64,000 nt of DNA, from positions 62,001 to 126,000 of the forward strand of contig NZ_MWPH01000003.1 of NCBI RefSeq assembly GCF_002177135.1, written 5' to 3'. Positions 26,189 to 35,425 of the stretch are shown here, in pieces. Below the pieces are notes generated by a model. The model saw nothing but the letters and a program-made list of their open reading frames with translations, did not search any database and was not told the origin of the DNA. The stretch comes from Natronolimnobius baerhuensis. Its GTDB lineage: Archaea > Halobacteriota > Halobacteria > Halobacteriales > Natrialbaceae. The position numbers and the translations under genes were made by a program. Positions within the stretch are counted from its first letter, which is position 1. Every line of letters starts with the position of its first letter.

Positions 26189-27117
26189 CGCGCCTGCACC
26201 TCCGTTCCCGCATCGGTCGTATACGACTGGAACACGTCCTCAAGGCTTGCCTCCCAAGTCGAGAAGTCTTGCACGTCGATGCCGCGGTCCTCGAGTTCGC
26301 CGAGAACGGCGGTTTTCGAGCCCTCGACCTGCACGGTGAGCGTCGGCAGCTCATCGCGGTCAGCGGTGGCATCGGTCACGTCGGGCAGGCTTCGAACCGC
26401 TCCCAATGCGTCGTCATCGATTCGGTCGACGACGATCTCGAGTGTGGTTCCGCCACTAATCGAGTCGCGCAGTCCGGAGACGGAGTCGACGGCGACCATT
26501 TCACCCTCGCGCAGGATGCCGACCCGGTCACAGACGGCTTCGACCTGCTCCATGCTGTGACTCGAGAAGAAGACGGTCGCGCCGCGGGCGTTTTCCTCGC
26601 GGACGATTTCGCGCATCTCGCGCGCGCCGTTCGGGTCGAGGCCGGTCGAGGGCTCGTCCAGAATGAGGAGGTCGGGGTCGCCGACCAGCGCCATCGCGAG
26701 CATCAGTCGCTGGGCCATCCCCTTCGAGTAGCCGCCCGCTTTCGTGTCGATTGCGTCGGCGAGACCGACCCGCTCAAGGAGGTCTGCGGGGTCGTCGTCT
26801 GTACCTTTCGAGTCGATGGCGAACTCGAGGTGTTGGCGCGCGGTCAGGCGGTCGTAGGCCTCGACGCCTTCGGGGAGGACGCCGGTCCGCGAGCGGATTT
26901 CGCGGCTATTGGCCTGGGCGTCCATTCCGAGGACGGAAACCTGTCCGTTCGTCGGCCGGATGAAATCGAGCAGGATGTTGATCGTCGTCGACTTGCCGGC
27001 TCCGTTCGGCCCTAAAAAGCCGAACACTTCGCCCTCACGAACCTCGAACGACAACTCCTCGAGTGCGAGCGTCCGGCCGTAGGATTTCGTCACGTTGTCG
27101 ACCGTGATCGCGGACAT
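26185..27117 (-). CDS. ABC transporter ATP-binding protein
   Basis: 310-residue ATPase partner of the adjacent ABC-2 permease. Walker A 'GPNGAGKST', Q-loop region, signature 'YSKGMAQRLMLAMAL', Walker B 'DLLILDEPSTGLDP' and H-loop 'FFSSHSMEQVEAVCDRV' are all present. The C-terminal 80 residues form a substrate-independent extension found in NosF/CcmA-type ATPases. It is first in the two-gene operon; the stop overlaps the permease start. Confidence 0.95.
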   Translation of the reverse strand: MSAITVDNVTKSYGRTLALEELSFEVREGEVFGFLGPNGAGKSTTINILLDFIRPTNGQVSVLGMDAQANSREIRSRTGVLPEGVEAYDRLTARQHLEFAIDSKGTDDDPADLLERVGLADAIDTKAGGYSKGMAQRLMLAMALVGDPDLLILDEPSTGLDPNGAREMREIVREENARGATVFFSSHSMEQVEAVCDRVGILREGEMVAVDSVSGLRDSISGGTTLEIVVDRIDDDALGAVRSLPDVTDATADRDELPTLTVQVEGSKTAVLGELEDRGIDVQDFSTWEASLEDVFQSYTTDAGTEVQAR

Positions 27118-27176
27118 GGCTGTGTACTCTAGCCGTTCGCCGATAAGCGTTGCTTCTCTCGAAGCCCGAGACTCCC

Positions 27177-27446
27177 CTAGATCGAGTCGTCGGGATCGTA
27201 CTGCTCGGCGGTCCGCTGTGCTTCCGTCGCGTACCGCTCGCGGGTTTCCTCGTCCGTCACGTCCTCAAGGTCGCTCGCTGTAACCTCGACTGCGGCGGTG
27301 ACCGGCGATCCGGTTCGCAACGAAGTCGACGAGCGCTCGCGCTGTTGGTAGCGCGAGCCATCCGGCGTTGCGTAGATGATCGTCACGATATTGCGCGCCC
27401 CGAACTCCCGCTCGACGAGCCAGCACTGCTGCGTCGACTCACTCAT
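27177..27446 (-). CDS. Small acidic haloarchaeal protein, unknown
   Basis: 89 residues, starting at 'MSESTQQCWLVEREFGARNIVTIIYATPDGSRYQQRE'. The pattern is a short beta-strand-rich N-terminus followed by an acidic helix ('LEDVTDEETRERYATEAQRTAEQYDPDD'). No family recognised by name. The open frame upstream overlaps the divergent membrane-protein gene and is not coding. It lies downstream of the ABC operon's promoter on the same strand. Confidence 0.65.
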   Translation of the reverse strand: MSESTQQCWLVEREFGARNIVTIIYATPDGSRYQQRERSSTSLRTGSPVTAAVEVTASDLEDVTDEETRERYATEAQRTAEQYDPDDSI

Positions 27447-27566
27447 AGCCACTTCTTTGCCCTCGAGCACCGAGAATGTACCGAGCGGCGGCTTTGCGTC
27501 TCTCCCTGCGAAAACCGACCCAGACGTACTTGGGTGTCGGCGGTGAGCCACACAGCAGGACCGAGC

Positions 27567-28289
27567 ATGGCCTGGACCAGTCACGTCGACGAACTGCTGT
27601 ACGATGGCGAACGCGAGCGCCATCGTCTCGAGTTCGCCCACGCGATGGCGGTCGTCACGAACCATCGAGTGCTCGTGTTTACCGACGGCGACGGCCCGGC
27701 GTATCGCCACATCGACCGCCCGAACGTCGGCCGCGTCGTCGTCGACGTCGGTGGCGAGCCACGGCATCTCGGTCATGCGCTCGTGCCCGGCCTGCTCGGG
27801 GCGCTCTTGCTCGCCGTCAGCGCACTCGCCGCGTCGGTCGACCTCGGTCTCCGGTCGGCCGCGGAGTCAATGAGCGATGGCGGCAGCGAGACGACGGGCT
27901 TGCCATCCGCACTCGACAGCGCCTTTGGGGCGGCAGAAACGCTGCTTTCGGCGTTCGAACTCGGCCTTCTCGCACTCGGCGCGCTCGCACTCTGTGGCGG
28001 GTTGTTCTTCTGTGCGCGCTACGCTCGCTCGCGGTCTCGAGCCGTCCGGCTCACCGTTTACGGTGACGACGACATCACCTTCCCCGTCGCCGATATCGAT
28101 ATCGAAAACGGGCGTGTGACCGCCCTCAATAGTGCGATTCAGCCGGGCGACGAGCACCACGCACTGCTCGAGGAACAACCGGACGGTCTCGAGGGCCGAC
28201 CCGACACGGACGCGACTGAGCGCAACCCGCGGGCGGAGCGCACAGATGGGATCGGTCCGGGCGAGCGGAGAGGCAAGGAGTCAGGCTAA
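27567..28289 (+). CDS. Membrane protein with PH-like N-terminal domain
   Basis: 240 residues. The N-terminal 60 residues ('[32 protein letters not shown]') look like the small bacterial-PH/YdbT-like domain common in haloarchaeal membrane proteins. Two membrane helices follow, about 72-92 and 130-152. The C-terminal region again looks PH-like ('[20 protein letters not shown]') and ends in a disordered acidic/basic tail. The ATG at 27567 is used; the longer open frame overlaps the preceding minus-strand gene. It precedes uvrC by 26 bp. Confidence 0.65.
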   Translation: MAWTSHVDELLYDGERERHRLEFAHAMAVVTNHRVLVFTDGDGPAYRHIDRPNVGRVVVDVGGEPRHLGHALVPGLLGALLLAVSALAASVDLGLRSAAESMSDGGSETTGLPSALDSAFGAAETLLSAFELGLLALGALALCGGLFFCARYARSRSRAVRLTVYGDDDITFPVADIDIENGRVTALNSAIQPGDEHHALLEEQPDGLEGRPDTDATERNPRAERTDGIGPGERRGKESG

Positions 28290-28315
28290 ACTTCGCGCAC
28301 GCCCTAGGCCCGCCG

Positions 28316-30079
28316 ATGAATGCCGACGGGGTTCGCGACCGAGCCAGTTCGTTGCCGCGAGAGCCCGGCGTCTACCAGTTTCAAGAGGGTGAGACGACGC
28401 TGTACGTCGGGAAAGCTGTCGACCTGCGGAGTCGAGTCGGCTCCTACGCCGACCCGCGAAGCGCGCGCATCCGCCGCATGGTCGAGCGCGCCGAAACGAT
28501 TGAAATCGCGGTCACAGACACCGAGACGCAGGCGCTCTTGCTCGAGGCGAACCTGATCAAGCGCCATCAGCCACGCTACAACGTCCGGCTCAAGGACGAC
28601 AAGTCCTACCCGATGGTGCAACTGACGAGCCACGAGGCCCCGCGGATCGAGAGTACGCGCGACCCAGCTGAGTCCGCGACCGTCTTCGGCCCGTACACGA
28701 ACAAAGGACAGGTCGAGACTGTCGTGAAGGCGCTGCGGGAAACCTACGGCGTGCGGGGCTGTTCGGACCACAAGTACTCGGGTCGCGACCGGCCCTGTCT
28801 CGACTACGAGATGGGGCTCTGTACGGCTCCCTGTACCCGCGAGATCGACCTCGAGAGCTACGCGGAGGACGTGACGGCCGTCGAGCGATTTCTCGAGGGC
28901 GAGACGGGAATTCTCGCCGATCCGTTGCGCCGCGACATGGAAGCGGCCGCTGAGAACCAGAACTTCGAGCGCGCCGCCAATCTTCGGGACCGCCTCGAGA
29001 CCGTCGAGGCGTTCCACGGCGAGGGCGGCGAGGCGGTCCAGTCGGTCGGCGACGAGCGCGCCGTCGACGTCCTCGGCGTCGCCATCGAAGGCGAGGACGC
29101 GACCGTTGCCCGCCTGCGAGCCGAGAGCGGCAAACTCGTGGATCGCGAGCAACACACGCTCGAGGCACCCCAGGAGGACGCGAGCGAGGAGTCAACGCCA
29201 GCGCATGCGAGCGGCGTGCCGGCTGTTCTCGCCGCCTTCATCGTCCAGTACTACGCCGAGCGCCAGTTGCCCGACGCTCTGCTCCTGCCCGAACGCCACG
29301 GCGACGACGAAGTGGCGGCGTGGCTCGAGGCCGAAGGCGTCTCGGTCCGCGTGCCGGGTGCCGGTCGCGAGGCCAAACTCGTCGAACTCGCGCTCAAGAA
29401 CGCCCGGCGAAACGTGGGCCGTCGCGACGAGTGCGGGATGCTCGCAGACGCCCTCAAAATCGATGCCGCCCGGCGGATCGAGGGCTTCGACGTAAGCCAC
29501 GCCCAGGGAAAATCCGCGGTCGGCAGCAACGTCACCTTCGTCGACGGCAGCGCCGAAACCGCCGACTACCGCCGGAAGAAGTTAACAGATCAGAACGACG
29601 ACTACGACAACATGCGCGCACTCCTCGAGTGGCGTGCCAGCCGGGCCGTCGAGGGGCGTGACGACCGACCCGACCCCGACCTTCTGTTGATCGACGGCGG
29701 GGCGGGCCAACTCGAGGCCGCTCGAGACGCACTCGCGGCGGTTGGGTGGGACGTGCCCGCCGTCGCGCTGGCAAAAGCCGAAGAGCGCGTGATCACGTCC
29801 CATCGGGAGTTTGCGTGGCCGTCCGACGCGCCGCATCTCCATCTGCTCCAGCGCGTGCGCGACGAGTCCCACCGCTTCGCGGTCCAGTACCACCAGACGA
29901 TTCGCGACGACGTGAAAACCGTCCTCGACGACGTTCCCGGTATCGGCCCCGAAACCCGCTCCCAACTACTGGGTCGGTTCGGCAGCGTCGAGAACGTCCG
30001 CGAGGCCACACTCGAGGATCTCCAGAGCGTGTCCGGTATCGGCGAGAAGACAGCCGAGACGATCAAGTCGCGATTGTAG
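28316..30079 (+). CDS. uvrC: Excinuclease ABC subunit C
   Basis: 587 residues; makes both incisions in bacterial-type nucleotide excision repair with UvrB. The GIY-YIG nuclease domain is N-terminal ('[28 protein letters not shown]'); a UVR motif that binds UvrB is at about 203-237; the RNase H-like second nuclease domain ('[16 protein letters not shown]', '[18 protein letters not shown]') follows; helix-hairpin-helix repeats end the protein ('[19 protein letters not shown]', '[14 protein letters not shown]'). UvrB is 2.5 kb away on the opposite strand. The last 68 bases are duplicated at 30760-30827. Confidence 0.95.
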   Translation: MNADGVRDRASSLPREPGVYQFQEGETTLYVGKAVDLRSRVGSYADPRSARIRRMVERAETIEIAVTDTETQALLLEANLIKRHQPRYNVRLKDDKSYPMVQLTSHEAPRIESTRDPAESATVFGPYTNKGQVETVVKALRETYGVRGCSDHKYSGRDRPCLDYEMGLCTAPCTREIDLESYAEDVTAVERFLEGETGILADPLRRDMEAAAENQNFERAANLRDRLETVEAFHGEGGEAVQSVGDERAVDVLGVAIEGEDATVARLRAESGKLVDREQHTLEAPQEDASEESTPAHASGVPAVLAAFIVQYYAERQLPDALLLPERHGDDEVAAWLEAEGVSVRVPGAGREAKLVELALKNARRNVGRRDECGMLADALKIDAARRIEGFDVSHAQGKSAVGSNVTFVDGSAETADYRRKKLTDQNDDYDNMRALLEWRASRAVEGRDDRPDPDLLLIDGGAGQLEAARDALAAVGWDVPAVALAKAEERVITSHREFAWPSDAPHLHLLQRVRDESHRFAVQYHQTIRDDVKTVLDDVPGIGPETRSQLLGRFGSVENVREATLEDLQSVSGIGEKTAETIKSRL

Positions 30080-30119
30080 GGCCTTCTCGAACGGCCATTG
30101 GCGAAACGATAGGATAGAC

Positions 30120-30133
30120 AACACATATGTGTT
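30120..30133. promoter_or_regulatory. Perfect 14-bp palindrome before a membrane-protein gene
   Basis: AACACATATGTGTT is fully self-complementary and ends 22 bp before the ATG at 30156. An outer pair, GGATA and TATCC, flanks it loosely. It is a candidate operator, or a start-site element, for the gene lodged between the uvrC 3'-end copies. Confidence 0.4.
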
Positions 30134-30155
30134 CCCGTAGTGTATCCTCGTCTAT

Positions 30156-30698
30156 ATGAAGGAGTTTGCCCGTGCGATGATCGTCCCCTTTTTCATGGTT
30201 CTCTTCCCGGCAGTCTGGTTTGTCAACCGAAACCTAACGACGGAACAACTCCCGCCAACAGTTGAACCGAGTGCCGGATTGATCCTGCTCGGACTCGCCG
30301 GGTCGGTCGTCGGTTCGGCCGCCGTCGCAGCCCCTCTCGCATTTCTTGGACAGAATCGATCCGTTCCATCGGAAGACCTACCGTACCGACAGCGTATCTT
30401 CCAGCCGGATACCGACGCCCTCGTCGTCTTTTTTGCCTTCATTGTGCTCTGTACGGTCTGGGCACTGGTTGTGTTCGTCGGCATCGGCCCAGCCGTCCTC
30501 GGTAACGTACTGACGGTCGTAATGATCCTGCCCGGCTTGCCGCTGCTTGTTCTCGCCCCGCTCGCCATCCACTGGGCCGTCGCAACGACCGTCGGTCTCG
30601 CTGCCTGTGCGCTCTGGCTCTCCGTTCTCTCAGTCGGCACCGTCGAACTCACCCGAAAACGGTCGGGAAATTCGACCACTAACTCTAGTGGCCACTGA
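30156..30698 (+). CDS. Multi-spanning membrane protein, unknown (between uvrC 3'-end copies)
   Basis: 180 residues with four or five hydrophobic helices, about 7-24, 42-64, 88-112, 117-139 and 141-163. The N-terminus is 'MKEFARAMIVPFFMVLFPAVW', the C-terminus a basic, Ser/Asn-rich tail. No family recognised. It is preceded by a 14-bp palindrome and flanked on both sides by the uvrC 3' end (intact on the left, a displaced fragment at 30760-30827 on the right), so it was probably inserted after uvrC existed here. Confidence 0.68.
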   Translation: MKEFARAMIVPFFMVLFPAVWFVNRNLTTEQLPPTVEPSAGLILLGLAGSVVGSAAVAAPLAFLGQNRSVPSEDLPYRQRIFQPDTDALVVFFAFIVLCTVWALVVFVGIGPAVLGNVLTVVMILPGLPLLVLAPLAIHWAVATTVGLAACALWLSVLSVGTVELTRKRSGNSTTNSSGH

Positions 30699-30759
30699 GC
30701 GTCACTGTACATTCAACCACACGATAGGTGCGCCTGTTTTTATCGTGTCCAACGACGCC

Positions 30760-30827
30760 CTCGAGAATCTCCAGAGCGTTTCCGGTATCGGCGAGAAGAC
30801 AGCCGAGACGATCAAGTTACGATTGTG
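30760..30827 (+). pseudogene. Displaced copy of the uvrC 3' end (HhH motif)
   Basis: 68 bases matching 30011-30078 at about 63 positions. The frame is preserved: '[22 protein letters not shown]' then TGA, against '[22 protein letters not shown]' then TAG in uvrC. It keeps the last helix-hairpin-helix but has no start or upstream homology. The offset is 749 bp, all of it occupied by the membrane-protein gene and its flanks. Confidence 0.9.
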
Positions 30828-30900
30828 AACGTAACGGGTATCGTGACACTCTCGGTTTGCCTGCAGAACTGATTTATTTCCGATCAATGCAGTGATCGGT

Positions 30901-31506
30901 ATGGCAAAAATGCGGTCTCGACGACACGTTCTCGGTCTCGCTGGAACCGTTGCGCTCGCCGGCTGTTCGAATCTGGACGACTCGAGCGACGAGTCCATCG
31001 GTGATGCGAACACTGAGGGGGCGGTGGATGACACGAACGAGTCGAACGGGACGAGCGACGATGCCGACAACAGCGGTGACGACACCGAAAGCGATGACGA
31101 TCTACACGCCGAGTACGACACGACCGAGGTGCAGGCCGTGTCGGCCGACGGCGACGACCTCGAGTCAGTGACGGCGGCGATAGCCGAAACCGACGAGGAA
31201 CTGGTCCGCGGGCTGAGCGAGACTGAGGACTTGCCCGACGACCGCGGCATGCTGTTCGTCTACGACGAGGACGACCAGCGCCAGTTCGTCATGCGAGACA
31301 TGGACTTCGGTATCGACATCATCTACGCCGATTCGGATGGGACGATCACCGGCATCCACCACGCGCCCGCGCCCAGAGAACGCGAGGAGGGCAGCCATCA
31401 GGTCTACGTCGGCCACGGCGAGTACGTCCTCGAGACCGTCTACGACTGGACCGTCGACCACGAGGTCCACGTCGGCGACACGCTCGAGTTCGATCTCGAG
31501 TCGTAA
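30901..31506 (+). CDS. DUF192 lipoprotein
   Basis: 201 residues. 'MAKMRSRRHVLGLAGTVALAGCSNL' is a twin-arginine signal with lipobox (ALAGC). A long acidic Ser/Asp/Asn linker follows (to about residue 75), then a DUF192 domain: 'ELVRGLSETEDLPDDRGMLFVYDEDDQRQFVMRDMDFGIDIIYAD', ending 'YVLETVYDWTVDHEVHVGDTLEF'. DUF192 proteins are small beta-barrels of unknown function, often exported. A second Met three bases into the open frame is used as the start because 'M-A-K-M-R-S-R-R' fits. Confidence 0.85.
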   Translation: MAKMRSRRHVLGLAGTVALAGCSNLDDSSDESIGDANTEGAVDDTNESNGTSDDADNSGDDTESDDDLHAEYDTTEVQAVSADGDDLESVTAAIAETDEELVRGLSETEDLPDDRGMLFVYDEDDQRQFVMRDMDFGIDIIYADSDGTITGIHHAPAPREREEGSHQVYVGHGEYVLETVYDWTVDHEVHVGDTLEFDLES

Positions 31507-31595
31507 TCGCCGATGCGCGACCGCCAGCCCACGCGGACGAACGCCCGGCGAGTGCAAGGACAGCCCTATCGACGTGTCCAATCTAATGCTAGCAC

Positions 31596-31892
31596 GTGTC
31601 AAACGACGACGACCTCGACGACTTGCTCGATGAACTCGACAGCCAGGGCGACCTCGAGACCTCCCAGCAGGTCCTGTCCATCCGAACCGAGAGCCGACGC
31701 TACGACAAGCCGGTGACGATCATCGAGGGCTTTGACCTGTCAAAATCGGAGCTCAAATCAACCGCCTCCGAACTCAAAAGTTCGCTTGGTACCGGCGGCA
31801 CGGTTGGCGACAACCGAATCGAACTGCAAGGCGATCATCGCGACCGCGTGCCCGACTTGCTCCGCGAGCGCGGTTACGACGTTCGCGACTAG
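31596..31892 (+). CDS. SUI1-family translation initiation factor aIF1
   Basis: 98 residues. The eIF1/SUI1 fold is visible in 'ESRRYDKPVTIIEGFDLSKSELKSTASELKSSLGTGGTVGDNRIELQGDHRDRVPDLLRERGYDV', including the conserved 'LGTGGTV' turn and 'IELQGDH' strand. The N-terminal 25 residues are acidic and flexible. aIF1 works in start-codon selection on the small ribosomal subunit. The start is a GTG. It ends 17 bp before the end of a converging gene. Confidence 0.93.
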   Translation: MSNDDDLDDLLDELDSQGDLETSQQVLSIRTESRRYDKPVTIIEGFDLSKSELKSTASELKSSLGTGGTVGDNRIELQGDHRDRVPDLLRERGYDVRD

Positions 31893-31909
31893 TACGTGGC
31901 GTCGTGGCG

Positions 31910-32467
31910 TCACTCGAGCACGTCAGCACACATCGTGAGTTTCCAGTCGATACGCCCGGCGAAATCGATAGCGTGAGAATCGTAGTAGTCGATTTCTCGG
32001 CGCTCGAAAAATCGCTCGAGTGCGCGTGTCGCGGTTTCGTACGCTGACCGATTCCCCCAATGGAGTTGCGTCTCGAACTCCAGTCGCGAGAACAGGTTCG
32101 ATGCCCGCTGGTAGTGCACTCGAGCGTCGGCGTTGTTGGTCATGAGCAGTGCGTCGGCGAGCCACTCACAGCCGAGTCCGCGGACGATGGCGCAGGTTCC
32201 CTCCGAAATGATCGAGCGACACCGCTCGCGGACGAACCCCGCCGTGCGGGTCGCTCGCTGCTCGTTTCCCGCGCGATCATCCAGTTCAATCGAGCGGAGC
32301 AGACTGCCGACACCATCGCGGTACGTCCGAGTATTGCGGTACATTTCCGAGGCGAACCGGTACATCCCAAGTGCAAAAAACGACGCCGCAGCATCGGTGA
32401 ATTCACCGTCCGATTCGACAGTCTGAGCACGACTCTGAAGGACGTGCATGAACTCCCCCTGTGACAC
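31910..32467 (-). CDS. Helical (TPR-like) haloarchaeal protein, unknown
   Basis: 185 residues, almost all helical, with TPR-like 'AAASFFALGMYRFASEMYRNTRTYRDGVGSLLRSIELDDRAG'. No transmembrane segment. No named family recognised; the first 100 residues could form a helical repeat scaffold. The start is a GTG at 32467; an in-frame ATG at 32449 with GGGGAG just upstream is an alternative. Two 10-bp palindromes (32466-32475 and 32503-32512) sit at the promoter. It lies 70 bp downstream of uvrB on the same strand. Confidence 0.6.
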   Translation of the reverse strand: MSQGEFMHVLQSRAQTVESDGEFTDAAASFFALGMYRFASEMYRNTRTYRDGVGSLLRSIELDDRAGNEQRATRTAGFVRERCRSIISEGTCAIVRGLGCEWLADALLMTNNADARVHYQRASNLFSRLEFETQLHWGNRSAYETATRALERFFERREIDYYDSHAIDFAGRIDWKLTMCADVLE

Positions 32468-32512
32468 AGTACTGTTACTACACAGAATAGTGTATAAATA
32501 TTTACTGCAGTA
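32466..32512 (-). promoter_or_regulatory. Promoter with two 10-bp palindromes
   Basis: ACAGTACTGT (32466-32475) and TACTGCAGTA (32503-32512) are perfect palindromes either side of a TATA-like TTTATA near 32494. The first overlaps the expected transcription start of the gene at 32467. A pair of operator half-sites is possible. Confidence 0.4.
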
Positions 32513-32536
32513 GTAGTTATAATATGGTGCTGTGAG

Positions 32537-34600
32537 CTAAAACTCCTCAGTAGGCGGAACCACGCCCTCATCCTCGTCACCAGCGAGTTCGAACTCCTCG
32601 CGGACCTCGCGGATCCGATCCCGAATATCTGCGGCCAACTCGAACTCGAGGTTGCTCGCGGCCTCCTCCATGCGGTCCTCGAGTTCGGCGATGTAGCGGG
32701 CGGCTTCCTCGTCGTCCTCGAGTTCGCGACCGGAGACCTGCGTGGTTTCGGTGGTGGAGCCGGGGAGGTTGGTCTCGCCGACCTCCTTTTCGATGGTCGT
32801 CGGCTCGAAGCCGTGTTCTGCGTTGTACTCGCGCTGAATCTTGCGGCGACGTTGTGTCTCCTCGATGGCCGACTCCATCGCGCTCGAGGGGGCGTCAGCG
32901 TAGAGGACGACCTCGCCGTTGACGTTGCGGGCCGCCCGCCCCATCGTCTGGACGAGCGTCGTCTCACTGCGCAGGAAGCCCTCTTGGTCGGCGTCGAGAA
33001 TGCCGACGAGCGAGACTTCGGGAATGTCGAGTCCTTCCCGGAGGAGGTTGATCCCGACGAGCACGTCGATTTCCCCGAGGCGGAGCGAGCGGATGATCTC
33101 GTGGCGCTCGAGCGTGTCCGTCTCGTCGTGCATGTACTCGACGTTGACGCCCGCCTCCTCGAGATACTCCGTGAGGTCTTCGGCCATGCGCTTGGTGAGC
33201 GTCGTCACGAGCGTCCGTTCGTCGCGCTCGATGCGCTCGTCGATTCGATTCATCAGGTCGTCGATCTGGCCGGTGGCCTCTGACACCTCGATTTCGGGGT
33301 CGACGAGGTGTGTGGGTCGAACGATCTGTTCGACGATCTGGTCGCTCTCGTCACGTTCGTAGTCGCTCGGCGTCGCCGAGACATACAGCGTCTGGTCGGT
33401 CTTTTCCTGGAACTCCTCGAACGTGAGCGGCCGGTTGTCGTAGGCCGTCGGCAGGCGAAAGCCGTTCTCGACCAGCGAGTCCTTGCGTGACTTATCGCCG
33501 GCGTACTGGCCCCGAACCTGGGGGAGCGTCTGGTGGGACTCGTCGACGACGGTCAGGAAGTCGTCGGGGAAGTAATCCAGCAAGGTGTAGGGCGCCTCGC
33601 CGGACTCGCGATCCGAGAGGTACAGCGAGTAGTTCTCGATCCCGGAACAGTAGCCCGTCTCTTGCATCATCTCGAGATCGAACGTCGTCCGCTCGTCGAT
33701 GCGCTGGGCGGCGATCATGTCGCCTGCCCGCTCGAAGTACGAAATTCGGCTGTCGAGATCGGTGCGAATCTCGTCCATCGCCCGCTCGAGTTTCGTTTCG
33801 GGAATCGAGTAGTGCTCTGCGGGGTGGATCAAGACTGCCTGCTGGTCGCCCTGGGTTTTCCCCTCGAGCGGGTCGACTTTGACCATGCGGTCGATTTCGT
33901 CGCCCCAGAGTTCGACGCGGACGGCGTAGCGGCCGTACATCGGATAGATCTCGATTGTGTCGCCCCGGACGCGAAACGTGCCCTGCGTGAAGTCGACGTC
34001 ATTGCGCTCGTAGTTCAGATCCACGAGTTGTGCGAGCAACTCGTCCCGACCGATTTCTTCGCCGACCTCAAGTCGCAGCGACATGTCGATGTAGTTTCGC
34101 GGGTCACCGAGGCCGTAGATTGCGGAGACGGAGGCGACCACGATCACGTCCTCGCGCGTCAGGAGTGAACGGGTCGCGGAGTGGCGTAGGCGGTCGATTT
34201 CGTCGTTGATCGAGGCGTCTTTGTCGATGTAGGTGTCGCTCTGTTCGACGTAGGCCTCGGGCTGGTAGTAGTCGTAATACGAGACGAAGTACTCGACGGC
34301 GTTGTTCGGAAACAGGTTTCGGAACTCCTCGTACAACTGCGCCGCGAGCGTCTTGTTGTGGGCGATGACGAGCGTCGGCTTCTGGACCTCCTCGAGCATC
34401 CACGAGACGGTGTTGGTCTTTCCCGATCCGGTGACACCGAGCAGCGTCTGGGTGTCCATCCCCTGCTGGAACCCGTCGGCTAACTGCTCGATAGCCTCGG
34501 GCTGATCGCCCGCCGGCTCGAAGGGCGCATCGACCGCGAACGGCTGGGCAGCATCGGGACGATCCGGCTGCAGCGGGCCTCGAGAATCGGAATCGCTCAT
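32537..34600 (-). CDS. uvrB: Excinuclease ABC subunit B
   Basis: 687 residues; the DNA-damage verification helicase of UvrABC repair. Walker A is '[13 protein letters not shown]'; the beta-hairpin region '[21 protein letters not shown]' is diagnostic of UvrB; Walker B 'LTVVDESH'; motif V/VI helicase region '[44 protein letters not shown]'. The C-terminal UVR motif that binds UvrC is at about 635-670 ('[21 protein letters not shown]'). Upstream is a 470-bp intergenic region holding the nested inverted repeat. UvrC lies 2.5 kb away. Confidence 0.96.
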   Translation of the reverse strand: MSDSDSRGPLQPDRPDAAQPFAVDAPFEPAGDQPEAIEQLADGFQQGMDTQTLLGVTGSGKTNTVSWMLEEVQKPTLVIAHNKTLAAQLYEEFRNLFPNNAVEYFVSYYDYYQPEAYVEQSDTYIDKDASINDEIDRLRHSATRSLLTREDVIVVASVSAIYGLGDPRNYIDMSLRLEVGEEIGRDELLAQLVDLNYERNDVDFTQGTFRVRGDTIEIYPMYGRYAVRVELWGDEIDRMVKVDPLEGKTQGDQQAVLIHPAEHYSIPETKLERAMDEIRTDLDSRISYFERAGDMIAAQRIDERTTFDLEMMQETGYCSGIENYSLYLSDRESGEAPYTLLDYFPDDFLTVVDESHQTLPQVRGQYAGDKSRKDSLVENGFRLPTAYDNRPLTFEEFQEKTDQTLYVSATPSDYERDESDQIVEQIVRPTHLVDPEIEVSEATGQIDDLMNRIDERIERDERTLVTTLTKRMAEDLTEYLEEAGVNVEYMHDETDTLERHEIIRSLRLGEIDVLVGINLLREGLDIPEVSLVGILDADQEGFLRSETTLVQTMGRAARNVNGEVVLYADAPSSAMESAIEETQRRRKIQREYNAEHGFEPTTIEKEVGETNLPGSTTETTQVSGRELEDDEEAARYIAELEDRMEEAASNLEFELAADIRDRIREVREEFELAGDEDEGVVPPTEEF

Positions 34601-34690
34601 TATCGAGGTCAGGGGCTCGAGACACTTGACGCGCTCGCATTACTCGAGAGTGGCTGTGGAGAAGTTGGCCGGTCTGCATTGGAACCTGCC

Positions 34691-34957
34691 AATACCACGA
34701 AAGCCCCTGCCGTGCTCAACCATCCGGGTCTCGCTGCGCTCCTCACTCCGTTGCGGTGCTTACATCGTCCGGGATGGATCGACCACGGCAGCCCCTTTCA
34801 GTCCCACCCGTGTCGGCTGGCCGGTCGAGCCACTGCAGGGTGGGACTGAAAGGGGCTGGCACTCTCGAGGAAGGACGACGACGTAAGCACCGCAACGGAG
34901 TGAGGAGCGCAGCGAGTCGCCCGACTCGAGAGTGGCAGGGGCTTTCGTGGTGATATT
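34691..34957. repeat. Large nested inverted repeat (three perfect arm pairs)
   Basis: Three arm pairs nest around one centre. Outer: 34695-34711 against 34934-34950, 17 bp perfect, extending imperfectly to AATA/TATT ends at 34691 and 34957. Middle: 34731-34763 against 34883-34915, 33 bp perfect. Inner: 34790-34809 against 34838-34857, 20 bp perfect, with a 28-nt loop. It lies between the divergent uvrB and DUF7553-like genes and contains no open gene. It could be a MITE-like element, a palindromic repeat or a structured RNA. Absence of clear target-site duplication leaves this open. Confidence 0.85.
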
Positions 34958-35071
34958 GGATAGTACAGACTCGAGAACAGGTCAGTAAACGACACCGCAA
35001 TCAGACCTATATGGGCGAACGTAGACAATGCCCGCCCAACCGTTATGGGTCGCCTCGTGATGCGTTCGACC

Positions 35072-35338
35072 ATGACAGCACACCTGCAACAGGCTCGAGA
35101 CGACCTCGAGGAAGCCGCGAAATCGGCGGACGACGACGTTCGCGACGATATCCGGGAGACGACTGACGCGTTCGCCGATTACGCCATGGGCGACACGAAG
35201 CCGGACCACGCGATGCTCGACGAGCGACTCAACACGCTTCGACAGGTGAGCCAGCAGGCGGAGGGAAACACCGAGCGAAAAGTCGAGTCGGCAATCGAGA
35301 CAATCGAAGACTATCGCGAGCAGGTCGATCAGGCCTGA
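35072..35338 (+). CDS. Small helical haloarchaeal protein (DUF7553-like)
   Basis: 88 residues, starting 'MTAHLQQARDDLEEAAKSADDDVRDDIRETTDAF'. Predicted as two or three long acidic helices, with heptad-like spacing and 'HAMLDERLNTLRQVSQQAEGNTERKVESAIETIEDYREQVD'. Such proteins are common and uncharacterised in haloarchaea. It is preceded by the nested inverted repeat. Confidence 0.7.
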   Translation: MTAHLQQARDDLEEAAKSADDDVRDDIRETTDAFADYAMGDTKPDHAMLDERLNTLRQVSQQAEGNTERKVESAIETIEDYREQVDQA

Positions 35339-35425
35339 AACACTGAGTGAGAACGAACGCGCCACCGCACCGGTAGATGCAACCTGGACGCGAGGTATTT
35401 TTTGCCAGCCGAGAGATGGCTACGT

